Shown piece by piece: positions 34,910-45,402 of a DNA stretch of 64,000 nt. Origin of the DNA: Petrosia ficiformis (Eukaryota; Porifera; Demospongiae; Haplosclerida; Petrosiidae); the NCBI GenBank assembly GCA_947044365.1, contig OX345646.1:3294827-3358826 (forward strand), in the 5' to 3' direction. The translations under genes were made by a program, and so were the position numbers. The stretch's first letter is position 1, and every line of letters starts with the position of its first letter. Below the pieces are notes generated by a model that did no database searches, had not been told where the DNA came from, and saw only the letters and a list, made by a program, of their open reading frames with translations.

Positions 34910-37900
34910 ACAGTGGTATTTGACATTACATTTACATGTTTGTACCTGCAACAATATGTGGATTAATTTATATACATTAACTGGTAACATGTACTGTCCA
35001 TAGTTACCAAATACCAATGTGTACTGTTGATATACAATTACCAGATATTTTGACATAGTTTCACCATTCTATTCTTCATACACTTTGTATACAATTCAGT
35101 TTTAATTTACTAGATATAGTACATGTATATACACACTGTACTTTCATTAGCCACTTGTAATGACATGTGCAGTACATGTAAACGTTTAGAATAAGCTAAC
35201 TGTCACAAATTTCATAATTCTATTCCTACTTTCCATACACTTTGCATATACATGTACATGTACATGTAGATTGTTAATTGCAATTGGTGATATTGATGAT
35301 TCCAGTTAACACAGAAACTATAATAGTTTTAAAGAGGTAGAATAAAGAAGGTTTTAAGAGGAATGCCAAAGCCACTGGAGGTACAGGGAACCTTTCATGT
35401 TGTATTGTTAAACCTGTACATGGTACATGTATATACATCATCATGTAACATGTACCTACATGTACATGACTGGTTGTAAAAACATGTGCTACAGTATATG
35501 ATCTGTTATTTTAATTAAACTATAAGAGCTAATAGTTTTAATTGAGGACTAGTTTACATGTGTTTGAATACTAGACTATAATGAATATATGATGGGATAT
35601 ATAAATAGAATCTTGTGAAATAGAAAAGATATATCTAATAATAATACTGTGTATATTATAAACTTACTTGTCATTTTATATAGATTTGTATCAGTATTAT
35701 ATACATTGTAGTTATTACAGGTATTTTATATTTACATGTATAACTACATGTACATTAGTCAAGGTTTCGTACACAGGGGGTGGGTGGTTAATAATTATAA
35801 GACATATCCCATACCCTCTATGATAATTTCGTTAGCACAATCTTCTGTTATTCCCCCTCTCCTCTTTCAGATAACATTCCTGTACTAAACCCTAATAATG
35901 GAATATAAAATACCATATAGTATATATAGTAGGGCATGAACAAATATTCTAATATTCAAAAGTTTGTTTGAACATCGAACGGCAATTTCAAATAATTGAG
36001 CATGGGCGCGGTCTCAATAATTGCATTCCAATGTGGTTTTGCATTTTTAGCTGAAATGATAGTTCTGTAAAGCTTATATCAGCTATTAATAGATGTAAAA
36101 AGGCAAGAAAAATGTTGCAGGAGTTGATAGGTTTGACTGTTTTGCTAAAACACACTTCGTGTTTTGTGTGGTTTCTAACTAATCTCAGCCATGGTATGAA
36201 ATTGAATTATAACTCGCTCGTAGAGGCAGCCAGCTGGGACCTGAAAACTTTTTTTTAAAGCTTAGAGACTTGTCCAACTCAGTCTTAAATACATGTATTA
36301 TATCTGTATCTTACTACGAAATAGGCAAACCGTCACCTCTGTTTTCAAAAGATGGGCGTTGACTGTATCCATTTCGTTCATCTTGAAACATCTACAGCCT
36401 TCAAAAAGAGTAGCAACAACTTGAAATTTCATGCAGCAGTAGGACTAATGTCTGTTATCATATTGATGAAATTTTGATACAGCGCTAGGTAGTCTTTTGA
36501 AAGAAGTGAATGTTGAACTTTATGCACGCTAGACCTACATGTGTATACATGTAGGTATACGCCTATCTTTTGATTAATAATACTGCCGTGTAGCAGTGCT
36601 CATAAGCTCCTGATAATACTGATGTGTCTACACTTGATGAAGCATTGCTGAAAGTACTACTTGTCGTGAAAAGTCTGATGTGTGGCAGTTTTTGGAGAAA
36701 AGTGGACCCAGTCTATAAGAAAGAATATGCTTACCACGGGGGGACAAGTAATTTAAGGGAAAATTTCCATTGTATTCACCCGTTTTCAATGATGATAGTA
36801 ATTGGAAATTAGAATGTTCATTCTTTCAATAGAGAGAACATTTGTTTTAGTAAATTCCCCATTCATTTACTGTATGCCCTAATATACAGTATCTGTTTTG
36901 TACAGTGTATAGTAGTGTACATCACATACATACTGTACATGTATATGAACACATGTAAATGTATATGCCCTGTGTTATGCATATTGTATATGTACGTCAT
37001 GTACATGTACATGAAAAAGCTACATACATGTACATGTATATGTATTGTACAATGTATAGTAATGTACATCGTATACATGTATGAACACATGTACATGTAT
37101 ATGCACATGTACGTACATGTACATATATATGCACATGTACATGTACATGTATAAGCAGTGTGTTATTGCTACATCTATTTATATTTATATTTACCTGGAG
37201 ACTCTGGTCACTTACTCTGTAAGTGTTCTTAATGTATGTTACATGTATATTTATAACTAGCACTACCATTTCATTCTGGCTATATACACATGTTAACAGG
37301 TCTGTTTATATACGTGTAAGATAAACTGGGTTTCATCTGAATGTTTTGTTAGGGAGGGAAAAGAATCAATCATGTGAAACACACTGCTCCTGGGGAGTAT
37401 GGGTGCTTCCCATAAAATTCATAAATTTAGACCCTCTGTTGTTGCTTCTGTTGGATTCTGGGTGCCATTGAAGACTTCTAGATGAGATGTTGTTGCATAT
37501 AAATTTGGTCTGAAATCTAGTGGGCGGGGATATCCCTTTCCCCTTCCATCTGTATGAAACCCTTGTAAACTGTGGGAGGTGCTGTAGATAGTGCTACATA
37601 CAGTGTACTTCATGTAAGCTTGAGTCTTTGTTAAACTCCTGATTTACACTGCCTAAAGACTATCGAAAATATTTATAACAAACAAAAACAGTCCAACACA
37701 ATAAGCAGTAATGAAACTATACAATTGAGCAACACCACATTTTACATGTTATATGAAGAAGAAATGATTGATTCCATTGGTTTGGTTACATCTATATTTT
37801 TAATCTTTTGTTATAGTTCCAACAGTAAAGGGTCTTTTAAAAACAGGAATGTAATATAGTAATTGATGAAAAATGAGTATAGTTCATGTTACTAGTGCAT

Positions 37901-38740
37901 GATTGTCCTTATATGGTGATATCATATGGTTTCCTGCAGTTCAAATATATTAAATTAGTGAGTTGTGTTTGTGATTTGGTTTAATAAAGGGTGTGATTTT
38001 AGGTGTGGTCAAGTGGAAAAGGATTGGGTGTGTGTGTGTGGCTAATATCACCACTCTACTTTTTATGTACATTGTATGGGAACAACCCTGCTAGTAGGAT
38101 GAAATTATGTTAAATTCCACTTACCAGACTCATATGATTATTATAAACTAGTAGTAGTAGTTGAGTAGAGAGGAGATGAAAGAGGAAATATATTGTACAA
38201 GTATGTCTCCAAATCATCAAATAAATCAGTAATCATATCAGGTGTTAAAGAAGTGGAGTCAAGTTCTTCATATCACCATCTTCAGTTGCTGTACATGTAA
38301 ATTAGAAATGGGTATTGTCTGTCTATAAGATATGATTATGAAATATTAGCTCATCCCAGTTGTAAATTATGTTTACTGTTTTGACTGTTAAGTGTTTGTA
38401 TATAAACATCACTCTAATCTGTATTTACTGTAGTGATTATTAAGTGTATGTATATAAACACTCCTTAAGTGTATTTATAACTGTTAAATGTTTGTGTATA
38501 ATCATTCTTAAGGCTATTTAAAGTAGTATTTGTTTTTGATAATTTCCATAATCATATATTTCTGGAACAATTCTGGGTTAAGTTGGAGGAGGGTGGGCAA
38601 TGTACGCCCTGGATAGCACATTGTGTGTAGAGAGGGATCTGGGGCATACTGCCCCATGAAAATTTTGATTTTGGACCCCTAAAATGTGTAATATGGTGTA
38701 ATCTGGGAGTAAATTGACATTTGTGAATGCATGGTACCAT
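34910..38740. repeat. Segmental duplication block C2 (partner of 1-5300)
   Basis: It is collinear with C1 as listed there. Differences are the hAT-like insertion at 35930-36881, expansion of the TACATGTA tract at 36900-37155 and an added minisatellite at its right edge. No confident gene is seen; the frames at 36863-37269 are repeat artefacts. Confidence 0.75.
35930..36881 (+). mobile_element. hAT-like element with BED-finger remnant
   Basis: The ends are TAGGGCATGAAC and, on the other strand, TTAGGGCATACA. The flanks are ATATATAG (35922-35929) and ATATACAG (36882-36889), an 8-bp duplication with one change. Block C1 near 2785 has one ATATACAG and no insert, the empty site. Around 36660-36790 the plus strand encodes, with frame breaks, VWQFLEKSG and then AYHGGTSNLRENFHCIHPF, which fits the end of a BED-type zinc finger. 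The catalytic part of a transposase is missing. Confidence 0.8.
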
Positions 38741-39145
38741 GTTGTATTGTATACATGTACATGTGTATATACAGTAAGATATCGTGTAGCATTGTATGCA
38801 TGTACATGTACATGTGTATATACAGCAAGGTATCATGTAGTATTGTGTACATGTACATGTGTATATACAGTAAGGTATTGTGTACATGTACATGTACATG
38901 TGTATATACAGTATGGTATCATGTAGTATTGTATACAGTGTGTACATGTACATATACATGTACATGTGTAAATACAGTAAGATATCGTGTAGTATTGTAT
39001 ACATGTACATGTACATGTGTATATACAGTAAGATATTGTGTAGTATGGTATGCATGTACATGTACATGTGTATATACAGTAATGTATCATGTATTATTGT
39101 ATACATGTGTATATACAGTAAGATATCATGTAGTATTGTATACTT
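38735..39145. repeat. Minisatellite of about 45-65 bp units
   Basis: About eight units share TGTGTATATACAGTAAGATATC, then GTGTAGTATTGTATAC and a TACATGTA run of variable length. Because of this, long open frames appear on both strands (38552-39291); they are repeat artefacts. A second short array of the same unit lies at 41525-41690. Confidence 0.9.
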
Positions 39146-39356
39146 GTATTATACGAAGCTATAAGATGAAAGGCACCGATCATAGTATATATCACGTAGA
39201 CAAGTGTATACGAGTCACGCATGGGTTAATATACTTCTTTCATCACCAATCACAGGTTAACAAATGGTTTATCATTTTACTCACGGGTTAAAATAACTTC
39301 TTAAATCAAGAAAACAACGGGTTAATAATGTGAAACAAAAATTTATTTTCAAGAAA

Positions 39357-39515
39357 ATTAATTTTTAATGAATGACGAAAGATGAAGAACTCGAGTGATA
39401 TTATATGCATAAATAAGCGATTGTTATTAATGAAAGATTTTTTTAATGAAATGACCAAAGATGAAGAACAACTTGAGTGATATATACACATAAATAAGTT
39501 ATTGGTATTAATGAA
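39357..39515. repeat. Tandem duplication downstream of the recombinase remnant
   Basis: Two copies of a unit of about 80-100 bp contain ATGAATGAC/ATGACCAAAGATGAAGAAC, TTGAGTGATAT and ATAAATAAG, followed by ATTAATGAAA. They may belong to the 3' end of the Crypton-like element. Confidence 0.7.
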
Positions 39516-39529
39516 AACCAGTTTAGTGC

Positions 39530-40869
39530 TTATGACTTCTGACCACCAAATTGAATGTTGATACTTCCAATATTACAACCATGAAACAAGCTGGAACAAT
39601 TAAGATCAAAAGCTGGGGTGACATTTTCTGAGGATTTGCCCATACTCTCCTTACTTATAGCTGTATTTGAAATTTCCTTACTAAAGCTGGCATTATGATC
39701 AAGACTGGTAAGAACTCTGCATGTGACTTCATGTTGCTCTTTCAAACATGTTCATAGATTCTTAGGGCCTCAATGGACCTGTGGCCTGTAATTTTTTGAA
39801 TTATTTTTTCAGGAACACCAGATGCAAACAATGCAGTAGTACCTGTAGCTTGGAGACTATGATTGCTTTTCAATTCATGAAGCCCAGCCTGAATAGACAT
39901 GTCTTTCATTAAAACTGCGAGCTTGTTTTTTCCAATCGCAAATGAATCCTACCAAGGTTCGACATTAAGGATTTTTGACTTTTGGGTGCAGATAAAACAC
40001 ATCAGCATCAAAGGCATATTTGGGAAGTTTGGCAAAATAACGATGTAGTAAAAATACCAGACAGCGAGGTTCATTCTCTTGAACTGTATGTATTTTCACT
40101 ATTTTGTTTTCAACCTTTAATTGGGCTAGCCCACCAGACCGATTCTTTGAACCATTCTCAATGTATTCGTACATGTTTGGGCCACTTGTGGAACGAACAA
40201 ACTGTGATGGCTTTAAGTTCCTCTGCTCCTCACCCCCTCGTAGGCAACAAACTTTACCAGCATAAAAAAATACAGCATTCGAAAGACCTTTTGGAGTATT
40301 CACATCCAGTACCTTAGTATCCCACAACCGTTTCTCTTCCTCCGTCGAAATTGTTGGTGCATGCTTAACTTGAGCCCCAATTCCTTCTTTGCGCAAACTA
40401 CGAAAAACTGCTTCACAGCTTCTTTGAATGTTCTTGAAGCGAGTGTCGTTTTTATTCAAAACATTAGGGGAATTATCACTTAAACTGCACATATACCTGA
40501 GTAAACCAGAGAGAATCGGGTGAATTAACCGTGGTGTATACTTCTGGCCATCTGTTCGTCGCGCTTCAGCGATGAATTTTGAAATCCACTGGTTTAGCTC
40601 CTCGGGTGATTGTCTTTCGAGAATATCCTCTGGACATTTTTCTGAACAATCAGGACGTTTGTTTATTTCATACACCCACTCCATAAAACATTTTTTTGAC
40701 CAACGAGTATTTTTGTCCATATTAGGAGGAACAAAACCTTTTACAATAACTTCCATTTCTTCTTTTGACTTGTGGTCAAAATCTTGACTTTTTTCTTCAG
40801 GCAATTTTTCAGCCTTCTTCTTTTTGGCTCACGATGTTTGTCAGGTGGTTTGTTCTCTTTCTCCATCAT
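39530..40869 (-). pseudogene. Decayed Crypton-type (DUF3504-like) tyrosine recombinase
   Basis: The main open part (40804-39965) encodes a SAM-like N-terminal region (WVYEINKRPDCSEKCPEDIL, QWISKFIAEARRTDG, RLIHPILSGLLRYM) and the start of the catalytic fold with CCLRGGEE. After an in-frame stop the frame continues from about 39950 to 39757 with LHELKSNHSL, GVPEKIIQKITGHRS and LRIYEHV. These are the HxxR, HRS and Tyr boxes of tyrosine recombinases, but the Arg of HxxR is Gln here. A C-terminal piece (LFHGCNIGSINIQF) is at 39552-39600. An ATG at 40869 or 40866 lies in another frame. Stops, frameshifts and the lost Arg indicate an inactive copy. The family is related to Cryptons and to ZMYM/QRICH1-type domesticated proteins. 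Confidence 0.8.
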
Positions 40870-40989
40870 TCCTTGAATCCTTGTGTAGCCCTGCAACCTA
40901 CTGAACCTAGTGCAAAGGTCAAGGTCAATAAGCGATTACGCATGTGCAGCAAGTCATCTTATGGCTTCCTATAATACAAGCCATATAAA

Positions 40990-41080
40990 ACATGACCTTC
41001 ACCTCGTAGCTGTATCTGATATACACTCGAATTATATTCATAATTCTCGTGTATATCAGATACACCCCTCATGGTCATGT
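40990..41080. repeat. Inverted repeat of about 30 bp arms
   Basis: CATGACC..GTATCTGATATACACTCGA and its reverse complement TCGTGTATATCAGATAC..GGTCATG face each other around AATTATATTCATAATT. It sits just upstream of the recombinase remnant and could be an end of that element or a separate foldback. Confidence 0.75.
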
Positions 41081-41113
41081 TCTATTAATTACATGTACTT
41101 GTATATATACAGT

Positions 41114-41523
41114 AAGGCTGGGAAAAAGGTTCGAATATTTGAACCTTCGTTCGTTTATTCCGCATTCGAAACTAAATTTCTCCCTTCGAAGCTTCGCTGC
41201 CACACCCACTTCAATGTTTGCACATGCACACTTTTGCAATCTAAACGTGTGGTTAAAATTGTGGGTGTGTCCAAGAAAAGTTGAGGCTGTGTTGTTGGCT
41301 GTTTCTGCCTAATTTTTCATTCAAGTGATACTAAATCCAAGTAGAAATAGTGACAGGAACAAGACTAGTACTTATTATGAAGCAATAATCCAGTTTTGGA
41401 GGCATTATATTGCCAAACAAGGTAAGAGCAATGTTGATAAAAACACGTGCGAATCTTCGAAGGTTCGTTCATTTTTCCCAACGAAGCTTCGAAGGTTGTT
41501 TTTCTACCTTCGTCCCAGCCCTG
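41114..41523. mobile_element. hAT-like MITE family M2, better preserved copy
   Basis: The left end is CAGTAAGGCTGGGAAAAAGG, the right end on the other strand CAGGGCTGGGACGAAGGTAG. Internal subterminal repeats of TTCGAA/CTTCGAAGG are abundant. It lies inside the minisatellite-type sequence, so the TATACAG flanks on both sides cannot be trusted as a target duplication. Confidence 0.75.
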
Positions 41524-41524
41524 A

Positions 41525-41690
41525 TATACAGTAAGATGTCATGTAGTATTGTATACATGTACATGTACATGTGTATATACAGTAAGATATCGGGTAGTAT
41601 TGTATGCATGTACATGTACATGTGTATATACAGCAAGGTATCATGTAGTATTGTGTACATGTACATGTGTATATACATTGTACAGTAGAG
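41525..41690. repeat. Second array of the 38735 minisatellite
   Basis: Three units with the same TGTGTATATACAG(T/C)AAG core. The presence of the array on both sides of the Crypton-like region suggests that the element or the region was inserted into, or duplicated along with, the array. Confidence 0.85.
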
Positions 41691-41699
41691 GACAATAAA

Positions 41700-41870
41700 A
41701 ACTTCACGTAACGGATAAGTACTACGTACGTAGTACGTTGAACAACACGCACGTTATACGCGCAATCTACGCAAAAACTACGCTACGCTCCGGAGCGCAC
41801 GCGAAGTCCGCAAATACAAGCATAGCGGAGATTGCGAATGCGCATGCACATGCGTTAAACCTGCGTGAAT
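41700..41870. other. GC-rich segment with CpG and inverted CGCAATCT motifs
   Basis: The stretch ACTACGTACGTAGT, CGCAATCTACGC and GCGGAGATTGCG stands out from its AT-rich surroundings. It may be a promoter of the plus-strand gene that follows, or a transposon end. I see no frame in it. Confidence 0.35.
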
Positions 41871-41884
41871 TTATAATAAGCAAT

Positions 41885-42080
41885 AACTATTCTGCTCCCA
41901 TATAGTCTGAGCTCTGTTTGGAGACATGTATAATTATAAGATAGCAGCAACTATTCTGCTCCCATATTGTCTGAGCTCTGTTTGGAGACATGTATAATTA
42001 TAAGATAGCAGCAACTATTCTGCTCCCATATAGTCTGAGCTCTGTTTAGAGACATGTATAATTATAAGATAGCAGCAACT
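41885..42080. repeat. 64-bp tandem repeat, three copies
   Basis: Units start at 41885, 41949 and 42013, exactly 64 bp apart, with the core CTATTCTGCTCCCATATAGT. A truncated start of a fourth copy follows (AGCAGCAACT at 42071). The array lies directly upstream of the plus-strand gene. Confidence 0.92.
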
Positions 42081-42490
42081 GTGAATTAACTGTTTCTTAG
42101 ATAACAACAGATAGTCAGCTCAGGTGTGTATGTAGCTTGATTATTTTTATAATCATGAGATTATGAGTTTGTAGTAATGTTATAATAATGTTTAACATGT
42201 AGGAACAATGGAAGAAATGAAAATTAAGGAGGAAGAGTATCTAACAGGCAAATTTACTCCTACATGTATGGAAGAGATTCCAAGGAAAAGACCATTAACT
42301 AAGTGTATTGAACACTTATATACCACATAACACTTATATAGTAAGTACTTTATCTAACCACAAACACTTAACAGTCACAACAGTAAACACAGCTTTAAAT
42401 AGCTTTAAGGAATGTTTTTATACAGACACTTAACAGTCACAACAGTAAACATAATGTTTAATTACTGGTTATTTTTCTTATTTATTTTAG

Positions 42491-43584
42491 AAGTTAAAAG
42501 TACATGTAATAAGAAGCAAAAAGGTAATGTAATGCCTATGTACATGTAAGTTTCATGTAGATTTAATTATTTATGACATAATTATAGGTAACAAAACCCC
42601 TGAAAAACATGCCAAGAAGCCTAAAGGTATTTATTACAAAAGGATACATGGGCTAATTTATATAATATTTTTAATAATCATAGATGCTGGACAGATAGTG
42701 GTCATATCTGAGACTGATGCCACTCCTGACTTGATGACACCTGACATCAGTGATGTCTTCGATTCTGATTTGGAGGCATACTTGTTCGATATACCACCTT
42801 TGCCATCACCTATTGATTCAAGTAATATTATTAATGCACAAGAAACTTGTGGATCTGGTAAGTGTAATTTAATATTTTTATACAATTTCAATCCACTACT
42901 AGATTGAGCTATATTCAATTGGTATTTATGTTTTTTATAGACCCTTTGTTATTGGACATGCAGCAAAAGATAAATAAAATTGAAGCTAATCAGCTTTTTA
43001 TTATAAACAAATTAAGTGTAATAGAAACATTAATTACTTCTTCAATTCGTCAAGACATTGTGTATCATGATGATAGCATACTACATTTAGGTGATAACAA
43101 TCAACTGTTATCCTCATGTCTACCTTCTGTCATGCTGCCCCATCCTTCATTTACTAATCCTACAACCGCTACAACCACTGTACAAACACCTTGCCTCCCT
43201 TCTGAAAAACCACCAACTGCCATGCCCCCCCTTCCATCATCAGAGATAAATCAGGCAAAACTGCTAAACACAGACTTAGTAATAAACAAATATGCTAAAC
43301 TTAAAGGCCCCAGTAAGGCAGGGGCACTGAGTGTAAAACTAGCAAGGGAGTCAGTTTTTGGTACAGAAATTCTCACCAAATGCACGGTGAGGGGGTGCAG
43401 AGAACTCCCTGCTCTACCAACGGAAGAACTAGCCTTTTTAAAACAGGTAATGTTCAAACAATTTCCTCAATTTTGGCAAACTCCCACTGATTTTGAACCC
43501 ATATGGACAAAATGCACAGAGGCAATCAATCATGCCTGTAAAGCCTTACGGGTAAAGGGGAAGGATAGTAGTCTCTGTATATAG
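42491..43584 (+). CDS. Multi-exon gene with BEN-like C-terminal domain (5' end uncertain)
   Basis: Exons 42491-42523, 42588-42626, 42684-42857 and 42941-43584 all join in phase 1 with canonical GT-AG sites. An upstream exon with ATG at 42208 (MEEMKIKEEEYLTGKF) is plausible, but its frame meets TAA before a strong GTAAGT donor at 42343, so the link is unresolved. The protein has a Lys-rich lead, an acidic Asp/Ser/Pro stretch, a short coiled-coil-like segment (QQKINKIEANQLFIINKL), a Pro/Thr-rich linker, and a C-terminal block of about 100 residues with LARESVFGTEILTKCTVRGC, LPALPTEELAFLK and WTKCTEAINHACKALR. That block resembles BEN-type DNA-binding domains. Nuclear DNA binding is inferred. 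It could be a transposon accessory gene; copies elsewhere would decide. Confidence 0.6.
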
Positions 43585-43802
43585 GCAAGTAATATCACAA
43601 AAATGTATGCATAATTACCATCATTCATTTATGTAGATACCCTAGAATGAAGAAGCTTGTATTTATATAGTTTATTTATTATAATAGAAGTGTTATTATA
43701 TGATAATAAAAACTTGATAAAATATTGACAATGAATAAAAATAAAATTATAAGTTTAGACATAAGTAATTAATATAATCCTATACAGAACCTTCGGCTAA
43801 TT

Positions 43803-44956
43803 TTAATACCCTGTAGCAGCGCCATCAACTTCAATAACTCGTGGAATAACCTTTCTGAGGTGATTAATATATTTGTTGCACTTAGTAATGTTTACAGTTT
43901 TGCAAAATTCTAAAATACCATTTATTAAATCTGCTTTTGTCCTAGGCTTTATTTCACGACGAATGTATTCTTTCAATTCGTGCCAAAGGTTCTCTATGGG
44001 GTTTAGGTCTGGTGACTCAGCTGGTGTTTGCCACCAATGGATTCCCTTGTCTATATAGAACTTTTTTGCTAAACGAGATGTATGTTTTGGGTCATTGTCT
44101 TGCATGAACCTGTGCCCATCTGGATAAGCCTTTTTTAAGAAAGGAAGGAGAGTTTTCTCAAGGCTTTCTGTGAACAGTATACCATCCATAATCCCCTCAA
44201 ATACACAGATTTCTGTAGCTCCTCTCTTACTTATGCCTGCCCAGACATGAACTTTCACTGGGTGCTTAGCTCTAAATGTAAATGGTGAAAGACCATTCAA
44301 TAGTGAGGGGGTGGCACTGTAAAGCGTGCATATTTAATAAGTTTAAAATGTGCCAAGCATTTTGCAACTTATCTTGGCAGTAACCTTTTAAAAAAATAAT
44401 AAAACGTGCATATTTAATGAGTTTAAAGCTAAGAAGCGTTTTACATCTTTTTCAGGTAGTAAACTTTTTATAGCTACTTCATATACTACAAAACTTGTTA
44501 AGAAAACTATAGAGCTGCAAAGAAAAGCTTTATTTCAACATTCAAATCGTGCATATTTAATAAGCGCAAGCATTCGCTTCGTAATAAATTATAATAATGA
44601 ATGTAACAATATTATAGTAGTAGTATTAGTATTATACATAGTGATTATAAGTTACCTGGGTTTATTTTTGGGTGGTTGGCCTCTTTTTCGGCAGGCAAAA
44701 CGTCTGTGTGTTTCCAACTGTATTGTGGTCTCATCAGACCAAATGACATTTTCAAAATTTAACTTAATATTTTTTGTGCCCAAATTAATCGCTTTTCCTT
44801 GTTCTTGTCCCTTATGAGCTGACAGTAGGCACTTCCGCGAAATGTCCATCCAAGGGATGTTCTGCATCTCAGTACAGTTCTACGGGAAATTGAGAAACCC
44901 TTTTCTTGTAGATGGCAAAACATTTGTATTGCCGTTGTCTCGTCATCATTCTGCAT
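43803..44956 (-). pseudogene. Tc1/mariner (DD34E) transposase with an intron, frameshifted
   Basis: Exon 1 (44956-44656) has the end of the HTH region (SISRRTVLRCRTSLGW), then VIWSDETTIQLE with the first catalytic Asp. A GT-AG intron 44655-44272 splits Arg in PPKNKPR and joins in phase to AKHPVKVHVWAGIS. Exon 2 carries RFMQDNDPKHTS (second Asp) and SPDLNPIENLWHELK (Glu); 34 residues separate these two, so the triad is DD34E. One base is missing in an A-run near 44770, breaking the frame between WAQK and LNFENVIW. About 60 N-terminal residues of a usual 340 are not found. TIRs were not located. It is a degraded copy, or an assembly error if the A-run is wrong. Confidence 0.85.
44272..44655 (-). 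other. Intron of the Tc1/mariner transposase with a repeated motif
   Basis: The 384-bp intron holds three copies of CGTGCATATTTAATAAG-like sequence (plus-strand positions about 44326, 44403 and 44546), two of them followed by TTTAAA. Why an intron should contain direct repeats is unclear; they could be relics of subterminal repeats or binding sites. Confidence 0.6.
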
Positions 44957-44989
44957 TTTTTCTTCAACGCAATTCTTGTGTCACTTGCG

Positions 44990-45402
44990 TGACTATGCGT
45001 TGTATACGTAGCTAAGGAAGTTGCGTCATTCTCGGGGGCTTGGTCAATTAATGGGCGTGGCGCGTAAAAGAACGCGCGTTTGAGCTACAGACCAGCCAGG
45101 AAGATTCAGAAAGGATGTAAAACTGCTAATAACTGTTGTATATAGCAGAGAAACAGTATAGATATTATGCAAGAATCTTTAACAAGTAAGTATGATAAGT
45201 TGTTGGGTTTCAGACACGAGGAAGTCACCATTTAGAACCTTGAAGGAGTACCTCAGTCAGTTCATCAGACATCTGTGTATTTAGACTGCAATTAGGCTTA
45301 CACTTACGTCTTCAGGCCCCAGGAGTACGCCTGGCAGAAAGGTAGAGACATTAGTGCCATCAGCAATGCTTAATACATAGTCATCACAAAGCAAATATAG
45401 GG
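44990..45402. repeat. Partial reversed copy of MITE family M1
   Basis: The stretch 45000-45110 (TAGCTAAGGAAGTTGCGTCA, AATTAATGGGCGTGGCGCGT, CTACAGACCAGC) is the reverse complement of 30455-30560. AAAGCAAATATAGGGAT at 45385 resembles the other end. The middle is not alignable by eye. Confidence 0.6.

Noticed and set aside
36863..37269. Open frames of 79-90 codons on both strands
   Set aside because: Same cause: a TACATGTA tract that expanded in block C2.
38552..39291. Long overlapping open frames of 70-186 codons on both strands rich in Tyr, Met, Cys and Thr
   Set aside because: They are translations of the TACATGTA minisatellite, open in several frames at once because the unit lacks stops.
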